A DNA stretch of 64,000 bases, from assembly GCF_000717595.1 (NCBI RefSeq), contig NZ_JNZO01000032.1, positions 1 to 64,000 on the forward strand, written 5' to 3'. The DNA comes from Streptomyces flavochromogenes. Its GTDB lineage: Bacteria > Actinomycetota > Actinomycetes > Streptomycetales > Streptomycetaceae. Below the pieces are notes generated by a model. That model was given only the letters and a program-made list of their open reading frames with translations. It was not told the origin of the DNA and did no database searches. A program made the translations under genes and the position numbers. This document shows positions 49,803 through 57,931 of this stretch, piece by piece. Within the stretch, counting starts at the first letter, position 1. Each line of letters begins with the position of its first letter.

Positions 49803-51062
49803 TCATGCCCGGCCGCCCTCTTCGGTCGCCGCGCGGAGCGTCAGTGCCACGGCGGCCGCGACGGCCGGGACCAGGAAGCCGAAGGATGCGAACGGGGCGT
49901 GGTCGGCGGCCCAGCCGCCGGTGGCGGAGCCGGCCGCGATGCCGCCGAGGAGGGCGGTCACGGCCAGCGTCATGCCCTCGTTGAGCTGGGACGCCGGCGT
50001 CAGGCGCTGCACCAGGCCCATGCCCGTCACCATCGTCGGAGCCGTCGCCATGCCCGCCAGGAGGAGTCCGCCGGCGAGGGCGAGCAGCGAGCCGGTCGAG
50101 GCGGCGAGCAGGGGCACCGTCATCAGGACGGCCATCGCGGCCAGGCAGGTGCGGAGCCGGACGGTGCGGCGGGCGCGGCCGTAGAGGAGGCCCGCCGCGC
50201 AGGAGCCCGCGGCCTGGAGGGCCAGCACCGGACCGGCGACGGGGCCGTCCACGTACGCCACGGTCACCACCTCCATGGAACCGAAGACCGCGCCGGTGGC
50301 GAGGAAGACCGCCAGGAGCGGGGCCATGCCGGGGACCCGCAGCGGGGAGCCCGTGGCGGCACGGGGGGAGACCGGCGGCTCGGTGGAGCGCTGGGCGGCG
50401 AAGATCAGGACGCCGGTGAGGAACAGCGCGGCGCCGACGAGGGTGCCCGCCTCGGGGAAGAGCGTGGAGCAGAGCAGCGCGGCGACGACCGGGCCGAGCA
50501 TGAAGCAGAGCTCGTCGGTGGCCTGTTCGAAGGCGTTGGCGGTGTGCAGGGCGTCGCGGTCGTCCTTGAGGAGATGGGCCCAGCGGGCCCGGGACATGCC
50601 CCCCGTGTTGGGCGAGGTGGCGGTGAGCGCGGTGGTGGCGAACAGGGCCCAGACGGGCGCCTTCTCGTGGACGCAGAGCAGCAGCACCAGATGGCCGAGG
50701 ACGGCGTAGACGGTGGCGGGGACGGCGATCCGCGCCTGGCCGTACCGGTCGACGAGCCGGGCGATCCAGGGGGCGGTGAGGGCCCCGGCGGCCATGCCGG
50801 TGGCGGTCACGCCGCCCGCGAGGGCGTACGAGTCGTAGGCCGCCGCGATCATGATCACGGCGCTGACGCCGAACATGCCCATGGGCAGCCGGGCGATCAG
50901 ATTGCCGACGATGAAGGCGCGGGCGCCGGGGACGCCGAAGAGGCGGAGGTAGGAGTTGCGGGAGGTGCGGACGGGGTGGCTGGGGACGGCGGTGCGCCGG
51001 TCGCGGTAGCGGGGGGCGAGGGCCGGGCCCGCCGGGGTGAGGGTGAGGTCCGGTTGCGGCAT
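49803..51062 (-). CDS. MFS transporter
   Basis: A 419-residue major-facilitator protein with about 12 hydrophobic helices after a basic 40-residue N terminus. The family loop 2-3 motif appears as ARLVDRYGQARI (G-x-x-x-D-R-x-G type). Nothing in the sequence fixes the substrate; the layout resembles sugar or drug efflux carriers. It is divergent from a LysR regulator with an 83-base gap, which is the usual arrangement for a regulator and its exporter. The ATG at 51062 was taken because no other start fits better. Confidence 0.85.
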   Translation of the reverse strand: MPQPDLTLTPAGPALAPRYRDRRTAVPSHPVRTSRNSYLRLFGVPGARAFIVGNLIARLPMGMFGVSAVIMIAAAYDSYALAGGVTATGMAAGALTAPWIARLVDRYGQARIAVPATVYAVLGHLVLLLCVHEKAPVWALFATTALTATSPNTGGMSRARWAHLLKDDRDALHTANAFEQATDELCFMLGPVVAALLCSTLFPEAGTLVGAALFLTGVLIFAAQRSTEPPVSPRAATGSPLRVPGMAPLLAVFLATGAVFGSMEVVTVAYVDGPVAGPVLALQAAGSCAAGLLYGRARRTVRLRTCLAAMAVLMTVPLLAASTGSLLALAGGLLLAGMATAPTMVTGMGLVQRLTPASQLNEGMTLAVTALLGGIAAGSATGGWAADHAPFASFGFLVPAVAAAVALTLRAATEEGGRA

Positions 51063-51145
51063 GGACCAAGGCTCGCCGTTGGGGGCGGGGTGGGTCCAAC
51101 ACCTGTTCGGTGGCCATTCACGCGGCTGTGTTGTTAAATGCGGCG

Positions 51146-52174
51146 ATGTCCTCCCCGGTACCTTCCCCCATGCCGGCGTCCGCCGCGCCGACGCCCCCCG
51201 GGCCGGCGTCCGTCGTGCCGCGCGACATCGACCCCCGTCTCCTGCGCGCCTTCACCGCCGTCGCCGAGGAGCTGCACTTCACCCGCGCCGCCGCCCGCCG
51301 CTACGTCGCCCAGCAGGCCCTCAGCCGCGATATCCGGCGCCTGGAGCGCGACGTGGGCGCCGAGCTCTTCGTACGGACCACCCGGCAGGTCTCCCTCACT
51401 CCTGAGGGCGAGCGTCTCCTCCCGTACGCGCTCCGGGTGTTGGCCGCGCACGACGAGCTGACCGAGGCCTTCCGTGCCGCGCCCCGGCCGCTCCTCGTCG
51501 ACCTCAACAGCCCCGGTCTCGCCCCCGAGAACGTGCTGCGCCGGGCCCGTGAACTCGCCCCGGACCAGGAGCTGATGGCCCGCTACGAGAGCGGACTCAC
51601 CGGCGCCGTAAGGGAGATGCTCGCCGGGCGGCTCGACACCTCCTTCGGCCGGTACGGCGGGCTCGACGCCGGACTGCGGGCGCGGCTCGACTCCCAGTTC
51701 GTGCGGTACGAGCGCATGGCCGTGGTCCTCCCCGACGACCATCCGCTCGCCGGCCTGACCGAGGTGCCGCTCTCCGCTCTCGCCGGGGAACGGATCTACG
51801 CGGGCGCGGGGAACGACCGCACACCCGAGTGGACCGACCTCGCCGCCCGGCTCTTCGCCGGGCGCGGCATCGAGATCGCCCCGCCCGCGCCGCTCGCCGT
51901 CGGCAAGGAGGAGTTCCACCGCATCATGGCCAAGCACCGCAACCCGGTGCTCGCCGTCGTCGACTTCCCGCCCATGCCGGGATGTGTGCTGCGGCCGCTC
52001 GTCGACCCCGTACCCCTGTCGCCCGTGAGCCTGGTGTGGCGCAAAGGGCTGCGCCACACCGGTCTGGACGCGCTGCGGACCGCGGCCGCCGAGATCGGGG
52101 CCAGGGAGGGCTGGCACGCCCGCCCGGCCGGGTCCTGGCTGCCCGAGGGCGAGCCGGGGCTGCCGGGCGCCTGA
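51146..52174 (+). CDS. LysR-family transcriptional regulator
   Basis: A 342-residue LysR regulator. A disordered Pro/Ala N terminus (1-25) precedes the winged helix-turn-helix at about 29-88 (LRAFTAVAEELHFTRAAARRYVAQQALSRDIRRLE) and the effector-binding domain at about 95-310. The ATG at 51146 has TTAAAT ending 6 bases upstream and no Shine-Dalgarno, so a leaderless mRNA is likely; an in-frame ATG at 51110 lies before that element, and one at 51170 would shorten the disordered start. It probably controls the divergent MFS gene. Confidence 0.88.
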   Translation: MSSPVPSPMPASAAPTPPGPASVVPRDIDPRLLRAFTAVAEELHFTRAAARRYVAQQALSRDIRRLERDVGAELFVRTTRQVSLTPEGERLLPYALRVLAAHDELTEAFRAAPRPLLVDLNSPGLAPENVLRRARELAPDQELMARYESGLTGAVREMLAGRLDTSFGRYGGLDAGLRARLDSQFVRYERMAVVLPDDHPLAGLTEVPLSALAGERIYAGAGNDRTPEWTDLAARLFAGRGIEIAPPAPLAVGKEEFHRIMAKHRNPVLAVVDFPPMPGCVLRPLVDPVPLSPVSLVWRKGLRHTGLDALRTAAAEIGAREGWHARPAGSWLPEGEPGLPGA

Positions 52175-52275
52175 GGGGGCGCCCGAGGAGGGCCGGGCGC
52201 GGGCGGGGCGCGTACCGGCGCTCACAGAGGCTTCGCACCCCGGGTGAGAGCAAGGTTCCGTCGCCGTCACCTCGC

Positions 52276-52307
52276 GGCACCGGGCCGAAACGCGGCCTCC
52301 CTAGCGT
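52276..52307 (+). promoter_or_regulatory. narK promoter with GlnR-like half-site
   Basis: TAGCGT at 52302-52307 is a plausible -10. Just upstream GGCAC-N6-GAAAC (52276-52291) matches half of the GlnR consensus (gTnAC-N6-GAAAc) with one mismatch. I see no second half-site at the standard spacing. GlnR is the nitrogen regulator of Streptomyces, so control of nitrate transport would make sense; the motif match alone is weak. Confidence 0.35.
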
Positions 52308-52367
52308 CGGGGGCAGGTGGACCGGGGCTGTGGACGCCCCAGGACCCGACACCCGCGGAGGTACGAC

Positions 52368-53735
52368 ATGGGCGGCCGGTGGATCGAGCAGTGGGAGCCG
52401 GAGGACGAGGCCTTCTGGCGCGAGAAGGGCGAGCGGATCGCGCGGCGGAACCTGCTCTACTCCGTCCTCTCCGAGCACATCGGCTTCTCGATCTGGAGCC
52501 TGTGGTCGGTCATGGTGCTCTTCATGGGCCCGCAGTACGGCATCGACCCGGCCGGCAAGTTCTTCCTGATCGGGACCGCGACCTTCGTCGGCGCGCTGAT
52601 CCGCATCCCGTACACCTTCGCCGTCGCCCGCTTCGGCGGCCGTAACTGGACGGTCTTCAGCGCCCTGCTGCTCCTGCTGCCCACCGGCTTCGCCTTCGCG
52701 GTGATGGAGCCCGGGACCTCGTACACCACCTTCGTCCTGGTGGCGGCCCTCACCGGCGTCGGCGGCGGCAACTTCGCCTCCTCGATGACGAACATCAACG
52801 CCTTCTTCCCGCTGCGGAAGAAGGGCTGGGCGCTCGGGCTCAACGCGGGCGGCGGCAACATCGGCGTCCCCGTCGTCCAGCTCGTCGGCCTCCTCGTCAT
52901 CGGTACGGCGGGCGCCGTGCACCCGAGGATCGTGCTCGGCGTCTATCTGCCGCTGGTCGTCGTCGCCGCCGTGTGCGCGGCGCTCTTCATGGACAACCTC
53001 GCCCCCGTGAAGAACGACACCGGCGCCGCGAAGGAGGCCGTCCGGGCCCGCCACACCTGGATCATGGCCTTCCTGTACATCGGCACCTTCGGCTCCTTCA
53101 TCGGCTACAGCTTCGCCTTCGGCCTCGTGCTCCAGACCCAGTTCGGCCGTACCCCGCTCCAGGCCGCCTCGCTCACCTTCATCGGCCCGCTGCTCGGCTC
53201 CCTCATCCGGCCCGTCGGCGGCTCCCTCGCCGACCGTCACGGCGGCGCCCGCATCACCCTGGGGACCTTCGCCGCGATGGCCCTCGCGACCGGTGTCGTC
53301 ATCTACGCCTCCGTGATCGAGTCCCTCACCGTCTTCCTCGTCGGCTTCATCGGGCTCTTCGTCCTCAGCGGCCTCGGCAACGGCTCCACGTACAAGATGA
53401 TCCCGGCGATCTTCCTCGCCCAGGGGCACCGCAAGGGCCTCGCCGGGGAGGCCGCCGAGGCCTACGGGCGGCGGCTCTCCGGCGCCGCGATGGGCCTCAT
53501 CGGAGCGGTCGGCGCGCTCGGCGGTCTCGGCATCAACCTCGCCTTCCGCCAGTCCTTCCAGACCTCCGGCACCGGCACGGCGGCCTTCGTCGCCTTCCTG
53601 GCCTTCTACGCGGCCTGCATGGTCGTCACCTGGGCGGTATACCTTCGCGCTCCGGTCGCGGTTCCCTCGACGGTCCCGGAGGACGCCGGGGACGTCACCG
53701 AGCCGGAGTCCCGGTCCGGCTACGCGAAGGTGTGA
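52368..53735 (+). CDS. narK: nitrate/nitrite transporter NarK
   Basis: A 455-residue MFS protein of the nitrate/nitrite porter family with 12 helices. The NNP signatures are present: GVGGGNFASSMTNINAFFP in helix 5 and KGWALGLNAGGGNIGV following it, and the matching GLGNGSTYKMIPAIF in helix 11. It exchanges or imports nitrate and nitrite. The ATG at 52368 has CGGAGGT 8 bases upstream. The next gene downstream, 84 bases later, is nnaR, its likely regulator. Confidence 0.93.
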   Translation: MGGRWIEQWEPEDEAFWREKGERIARRNLLYSVLSEHIGFSIWSLWSVMVLFMGPQYGIDPAGKFFLIGTATFVGALIRIPYTFAVARFGGRNWTVFSALLLLLPTGFAFAVMEPGTSYTTFVLVAALTGVGGGNFASSMTNINAFFPLRKKGWALGLNAGGGNIGVPVVQLVGLLVIGTAGAVHPRIVLGVYLPLVVVAAVCAALFMDNLAPVKNDTGAAKEAVRARHTWIMAFLYIGTFGSFIGYSFAFGLVLQTQFGRTPLQAASLTFIGPLLGSLIRPVGGSLADRHGGARITLGTFAAMALATGVVIYASVIESLTVFLVGFIGLFVLSGLGNGSTYKMIPAIFLAQGHRKGLAGEAAEAYGRRLSGAAMGLIGAVGALGGLGINLAFRQSFQTSGTGTAAFVAFLAFYAACMVVTWAVYLRAPVAVPSTVPEDAGDVTEPESRSGYAKV

Positions 53736-53819
53736 TGTCCGGTGCCCGGCGCGGACCGTAACGATCAGGAAATACGGGCGAACCGAGACCGTCACGCGTC
53801 CCCGTCAGGCTCTGACCCC

Positions 53820-54968
53820 ATGGACGAGCAGCAAGAACACGGCCCCGCCGGCCCCCTCGCCGGCTTCACGGTCGGCGTCACCGCGGCGCGGCGCGCGGAC
53901 GAACTCATCGCGCTGCTGCGCCGGCGCGGTGCCGCCGTCGTCCACGGGCCCGCCCTGCGGATCGTGCCCCTCGCGGACGACACCGAACTCCTCGCCGCCA
54001 CCAAGGAACTCATCGGCCACGCCCCGGACGTCGTCGTCGCCACGACGGCGATCGGCTTCCGGGGCTGGGTCGAGGCGGCGGAGGGCTGGGGATGCGGGGA
54101 GGAGCTCCTCGCGGTCCTGCGGGACGTCGAGCTCCTCGCCCGTGGACCCAAGGTCAAGGGAGCCGTACGGGCCGCCGGACTCACCGAGTCCTGGTCGCCC
54201 GGCTCGGAGTCCATGGCCGAGGTCCTCGACCGGCTTCTCGCCGAGGGCGTGGCGGGCCGGCGGATCGCCCTCCAGCTGCACGGGGAACCGCTGCCCGGCT
54301 TCGTGGAGGCGCTCACGGCCGCCGGCGCGGAGGTCGTCGGCGTCCCCGTCTACCGGTGGATGCCTCCGGAGGACATCGGGCCGCTCGACCGGCTCCTCGA
54401 CGCGACCCTCGCCGGCACCGTGGACGCCGTCACCTTCACCAGTGCCCCCGCCGCCGCCTCCCTCTTCTCCCGGGCCGGGGAGAGGGGCGTACGGGACCGG
54501 CTCGTCGAGGCGCTGCGGCACGAGGTGCTCGCGGTCTGCGTCGGCCCCGTGACGGCGCTCCCGCTCCAGGCGGAGGGCATCGACACGTACCAGCCCGAGC
54601 GCTTCCGGCTCGGCCCGCTCGTCCAGCTGCTCTGCAGGGAACTGCCCGCCCGTTCACAGGTCCTGCCGGTCGCGGGCCGCCGCCTGGAGGTCCGAGGGCA
54701 CGCCGTCCTCGTCGACGGCGCCCTGCGGCCCGTACCGCCCGCCGGGATGGCCCTCCTCGGGCTCCTCGCCCGCCGTCCCGGCTGGGTGGTCTCCCGCGCC
54801 GACCTGCTGCGGGCGCTGCCCGGCGCGGGGCGTGACGAACACGCCGTCGAGACCGCGATGGCCCGCCTCCGCACGTCCCTCGGCGCTCCGAAGCTGATCC
54901 AGACGGTGGTGAAGCGGGGGTATCGGCTGGCGCTGGACGCGGCGGCGGACGCGAAGTACGACGACTAG
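53820..54968 (+). CDS. nnaR: NnaR-type regulator: HemD-like domain fused to winged helix
   Basis: A 382-residue fusion. Residues about 10-260 form a uroporphyrinogen-III-synthase-like (HemD) domain, and residues about 275-378 an OmpR/PhoB-type winged helix (RLEVRGHAVLVDGALRPVPPAGMALLGLLARRPGWVVSRADLLRALPG..., then VETAMARLRTSL...QTVVKRGYRLAL). In S. coelicolor the protein with this architecture next to narK is NnaR, which activates nitrate/nitrite assimilation genes together with GlnR. The HemD part probably senses rather than makes a tetrapyrrole here. The ATG at 53820 was chosen because the preceding frame lacks a ribosome-binding site and because it opens the domain; its own Shine-Dalgarno is weak. 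Confidence 0.9.
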   Translation: MDEQQEHGPAGPLAGFTVGVTAARRADELIALLRRRGAAVVHGPALRIVPLADDTELLAATKELIGHAPDVVVATTAIGFRGWVEAAEGWGCGEELLAVLRDVELLARGPKVKGAVRAAGLTESWSPGSESMAEVLDRLLAEGVAGRRIALQLHGEPLPGFVEALTAAGAEVVGVPVYRWMPPEDIGPLDRLLDATLAGTVDAVTFTSAPAAASLFSRAGERGVRDRLVEALRHEVLAVCVGPVTALPLQAEGIDTYQPERFRLGPLVQLLCRELPARSQVLPVAGRRLEVRGHAVLVDGALRPVPPAGMALLGLLARRPGWVVSRADLLRALPGAGRDEHAVETAMARLRTSLGAPKLIQTVVKRGYRLALDAAADAKYDD

Positions 54969-55203
54969 GGGGTGCCGCCCTCGCTCCCGCGCGGGCCGCG
55001 CCGCGCCGGGCTCGGCCCGCCACCCCCGCCGCGCCGGCACACGGGACGGCGCCCTCGGCGGCGCCTCCGCCCCCGGGGGGGCGCCCGCACTCGTGGCCCG
55101 GCGGGCACGGGGTGCGGGGGCGTACGGTGATCTCGCCTGACACAGTGCCTTCCGGTGGCGTACGCTCGACGGCTGCCCAGTGCACGTCAGAAGGGGGCCT
55201 TAG
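54969..55203. other. GC-rich gap between nnaR and the HelD gene
   Basis: The first part is extremely GC-rich with overlapping inverted repeats around 55060-55092 (GGCGCC and GCCCCCGGGGGGGC blocks) that may end nnaR transcription. The last part carries TACGCT at about 55162-55167 as a -10 for the HelD gene and GAAGGGGGCC as its ribosome-binding site. I looked here for the rifamycin-associated element (a GGGGCTTGC palindrome) and did not find it. Confidence 0.5.
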
Positions 55204-57543
55204 GTGGCCGCGCAGGAAGCCGTGGACACGGTCAGAGACCGTGAGATCGGTGTCGAGCAGGAACATCTGGATCACGTCTACCGCCGACTGGAGGAGAAGA
55301 TCCACGAGGCGGAGTTCCTGATGAACGACGCCGCCCAGCGGGGCCAGGTCGGCACGCCCGGCGCGCTCGCCGAGCGCGACGCCCAGGTCTTCCGGGCCGG
55401 CATCCACCTCAACCGGCTCAACAACGAGTTCGAGGACTTCCTCTTCGGCCGGATCGATCTGCTGTACGGCAAGGACGGGAAGAAGGGCCCGGACGGGGCC
55501 TACACCTCCGTCGAGCCCGCCGAGGACGCCGTACGGCCCGACAACACCGCCGAGATCGGCGAGACCCTCCACATCGGCCGGATCGGCGTCCTCGACTCCG
55601 ACTACGCGCCGCTGGTCATCGACTGGCGCGCACCGGCCGCCGCGCCCTTCTACCGGTCCACGCCGGTCGATCCGGGCCGGGTCGTACGGCGCCGGGTCAT
55701 CCGCTCCAAGGGCCGCCAGGTCCTCGGGGTCGAGGACGACCTCATGCGTCCCGAGCTCCGGGCCACCCTGGACGGGCGCGAGCTGCCCGTCATCGGCGAC
55801 GGCGCCCTGATGGCCGCCCTCGGACAGGCCCGCAGTCACACCATGCGGGACATCGTGTCCTCCATCCAGGCCGAGCAGGACCTCGTCATCCGCGCGCCCG
55901 CCGCCTCCGTCACGTACGTCGAGGGCGGGCCGGGGACCGGCAAGACCGCCGTGGCCCTGCACCGGGCCGCGTACCTGCTCTACCAGGACCGGCGGCGGTA
56001 CGCGGGCGGCATCCTGATCGTCTCGCCGACCCCGCTCCTCGTCTCCTACACCGAGGGCGTTCTGCCCTCCCTGGGCGAGGAGGGGCAGGTCGCCATCCGC
56101 GCGGTCGGCAGTCTCGTCGACGGCGCCGAGGCCACCGCCTACGACGACCCGGCCGTCGCCCGGATCAAGGGCTCCTCCCGGATGCTCCACGTGCTCCGCA
56201 AGGCCGCCCGCGGCGCCCTGGAGACTCCGCCGCCCCGGAACCAGCCCGAGCTGGGCGAGGAGGACGTCCCCGTCCCGGCGGGCACGCCGACGCGGCTGCG
56301 TGTCGTCGCCTTCGGCCGCCGTCTGGAGCTGGAGGCCGACGAGCTGCGGCGCATCCGGCACAACGTCCTCGGCGGCACCGCCCCCGTCAACCTGCTGCGC
56401 CCGCGCGCCCGCCGGCTGCTCCTGGACGCGCTGTACGCCAAGTCGGGCGCGGTCGGCCGGCACAGCGACCCCGAGCTCGCCGCCGAACTGCGTTCCTCCT
56501 TCGACGAGGACGTGTCGACGGAGGACTCCTTCCTCGGGTTCCTCGACGCCTGGTGGCCCGAACTCACCCCGCGCCGGGTCCTCGACGCGATGGCCGACGA
56601 GCGCCGGCTCGGCCGCTGGGCCCGCCGCATCCTCAACCCGGGCGAGGTGCGGCGGCTCGCCCGCTCGCTGCGCCGCACGGAGCTGTCCGTCCACGACGTG
56701 GCGCTCCTCGACGAGCTGCACACCCTGGTCGGGGCCCCGGCCAGGCCCCGGAAGAAGCGCGAGTACGACCCGCTCGACCAGCTCACGGGCCTGGAGGAGC
56801 TCATGCCCGTCCGGGAGGAGACCCAGCGCGAGCGGGCCGAGCGGCTCGCCGCGGAGCGCACCGAGTACGCGCACGTGATCGTCGACGAGGCGCAGGACCT
56901 CACGCCCATGCAGTGGCGGATGGTCGGGCGGCGCGGCCGGCACGCCACCTGGACGGTCGTCGGCGACCCGGCGCAGTCCTCCTGGTCGGACCCGGACGAG
57001 GCCGCGGCGGCCCGCGACGAGGCTCTCGGGTCCCGTCCGCGGCGCCGTTTCGAGTTGACCGTGAACTACCGGAACCCGGCCGAGATCGCCGAGCTCGCGG
57101 CCAAGGTGCTCGCCCTCGCCATGCCCGGCAAGGAGTCGCCGCGCGCGGTCCGCTCGACGGGCGTCGAGCCCCGTTTCGTACGGGTCGCGGAGACGGCAGG
57201 GAAGCCCGATCTGGCTGAAACTGTTCGGTCCGAGGCGCGGCTGCTCCTGGAGCGGGTCGAGGGCACCGTCGGTGTCGTCGTCGCCATGAACCGGCGCCAG
57301 GAGGCGGCCCGCTGGCTGGCCGAGCTGGGCGACCGGGTGGTGGCACTCGGCTCCCTGGAGGCGAAGGGACTGGAGTACGACGCCACGGTCGTCGTCTCGC
57401 CCGCGGAGATCGCGGACGAGTCACCGGCCGGCCTGCGGGTCCTCTACGTGGCCCTGACCCGGGCGACGCAGCAGCTCACGGTGGTCGCGGCGGCGGCGGA
57501 CATGCCGGACGAGGCGGGGGTCCCGGACCTGCTCAGGGACTGA
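55204..57543 (+). CDS. HelD-family RNA-polymerase remodelling ATPase
   Basis: A 779-residue UvrD-like superfamily-1 ATPase of the HelD group. The N-terminal 75 residues form a coiled coil that in HelD enters the RNA-polymerase secondary channel. Walker A is GGPGTGKT at 241-248, the Walker B region is HVIVDEAQDLTPMQW, motif IV-VI pieces include VNYRNPAEIAELA and ALGSLEAKGLEYD...VLYVALTRATQQL. HelD proteins release stalled polymerase and help recycle it; a paralogue, HelR, gives rifamycin tolerance. Which class this is cannot be told from the sequence here. The GTG at 55204 has a good AGGGGG site. Confidence 0.9.
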   Translation: MAAQEAVDTVRDREIGVEQEHLDHVYRRLEEKIHEAEFLMNDAAQRGQVGTPGALAERDAQVFRAGIHLNRLNNEFEDFLFGRIDLLYGKDGKKGPDGAYTSVEPAEDAVRPDNTAEIGETLHIGRIGVLDSDYAPLVIDWRAPAAAPFYRSTPVDPGRVVRRRVIRSKGRQVLGVEDDLMRPELRATLDGRELPVIGDGALMAALGQARSHTMRDIVSSIQAEQDLVIRAPAASVTYVEGGPGTGKTAVALHRAAYLLYQDRRRYAGGILIVSPTPLLVSYTEGVLPSLGEEGQVAIRAVGSLVDGAEATAYDDPAVARIKGSSRMLHVLRKAARGALETPPPRNQPELGEEDVPVPAGTPTRLRVVAFGRRLELEADELRRIRHNVLGGTAPVNLLRPRARRLLLDALYAKSGAVGRHSDPELAAELRSSFDEDVSTEDSFLGFLDAWWPELTPRRVLDAMADERRLGRWARRILNPGEVRRLARSLRRTELSVHDVALLDELHTLVGAPARPRKKREYDPLDQLTGLEELMPVREETQRERAERLAAERTEYAHVIVDEAQDLTPMQWRMVGRRGRHATWTVVGDPAQSSWSDPDEAAAARDEALGSRPRRRFELTVNYRNPAEIAELAAKVLALAMPGKESPRAVRSTGVEPRFVRVAETAGKPDLAETVRSEARLLLERVEGTVGVVVAMNRRQEAARWLAELGDRVVALGSLEAKGLEYDATVVVSPAEIADESPAGLRVLYVALTRATQQLTVVAAAADMPDEAGVPDLLRD

Positions 57544-57623
57544 TCCCACGGAGCGGGTGACGCCGATTTCAGGTCAACCTGTGGCGCTGGAATCACCAAC
57601 CAGGGTGGTTTGTTAGCCTTGTC
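57544..57623. promoter_or_regulatory. promoter of the candidate small RNA
   Basis: TAGCCT at 57614-57619 fits a -10 hexamer, placing a transcription start at about 57624-57626, at the first base pair of the RNA's outer helix. A partial direct repeat (AATCACCAACC and AGGGTGG) is upstream. Confidence 0.4.
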
Positions 57624-57775
57624 GTGGCACCGGCTCGATCCAAGCCCCCGGGCCCAACCTTCGTCCCTCAGAGGGACCACTTGCCGCGAGGCGAGCATGG
57701 CGGGTCGGTGCCACTTAGACGTACGTACGAAGTCGAGGCCCTCGTCACCCCTGGTGATGGGGGCCTCTTCTGTTT
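57624..57775 (+). ncRNA. candidate small structured RNA upstream of the malic enzyme gene
   Basis: An outer helix GTGGCACCG (57624-57632) pairs perfectly with CGGTGCCAC (57706-57714). Inside are GTCCCT-CAG-AGGGAC (57663-57677) and a CCGC/GCGG helix. Then comes a 15-bp stem (57735-57749 with 57753-57767, loop CCT, two G-U pairs) followed by TTCTGTTT, a textbook intrinsic terminator. With the -10 at 57614 this is a complete promoter-to-terminator unit of about 150 bases. No good reading frame fills it. It could be a trans-acting small RNA or a terminating leader. I recall an sRNA reported next to the HelD homologue in S. coelicolor, but could not check. Confidence 0.65.
57735..57775 (+). terminator. 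intrinsic terminator of the candidate small RNA
   Basis: A 15-bp stem with a CCT loop is followed directly by TTCTGTTT. It is the clearest T-tailed terminator in this half of the window and lies about 155 bases upstream of the malic enzyme start, so it would stop readthrough into it. Confidence 0.85.
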
Positions 57776-57931
57776 CCCCAGAACTTCTCGTATGGTGGAA
57801 ACTACTTTCCGAAAACAAAATGACCGCATTACCTGCTACCGGCAGGTAGGTGCGACCATCGGAGGGCGCCGCCGGGCAACCAGCCGGGGCGGCGTAGCAA
57901 CGAAGCTCAGGGAAAGCAGAGGAACTCGGCC
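57776..57931 (+). promoter_or_regulatory. leader/operator region of the malic enzyme gene
   Basis: An A/T-rich stretch (57781-57830) holds the inverted repeat GGAAA-CTAC-TTTCC (57797-57810). It is followed by a 19-bp inverted repeat TACCTGC-TACCG-GCAGGTA (57830-57848) and then a GC-rich helix GCCGCC/GGCGGC (57868-57893). GGAAAGCAGAGGAA serves as ribosome-binding site. The two inverted repeats look like operators; I cannot name the regulator. Confidence 0.5.

Noticed and set aside
49329..49803. Genomic island integrated at the tmRNA gene
   Set aside because: tmRNA 3' ends are common integration sites, but no integrase or repeated tmRNA end is seen and ordinary core genes follow.
54969..55203. 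Rifamycin-associated element upstream of the HelD-family gene
   Set aside because: I looked for the GGGGCTTGC inverted pair and found only generic GC-rich hairpins.
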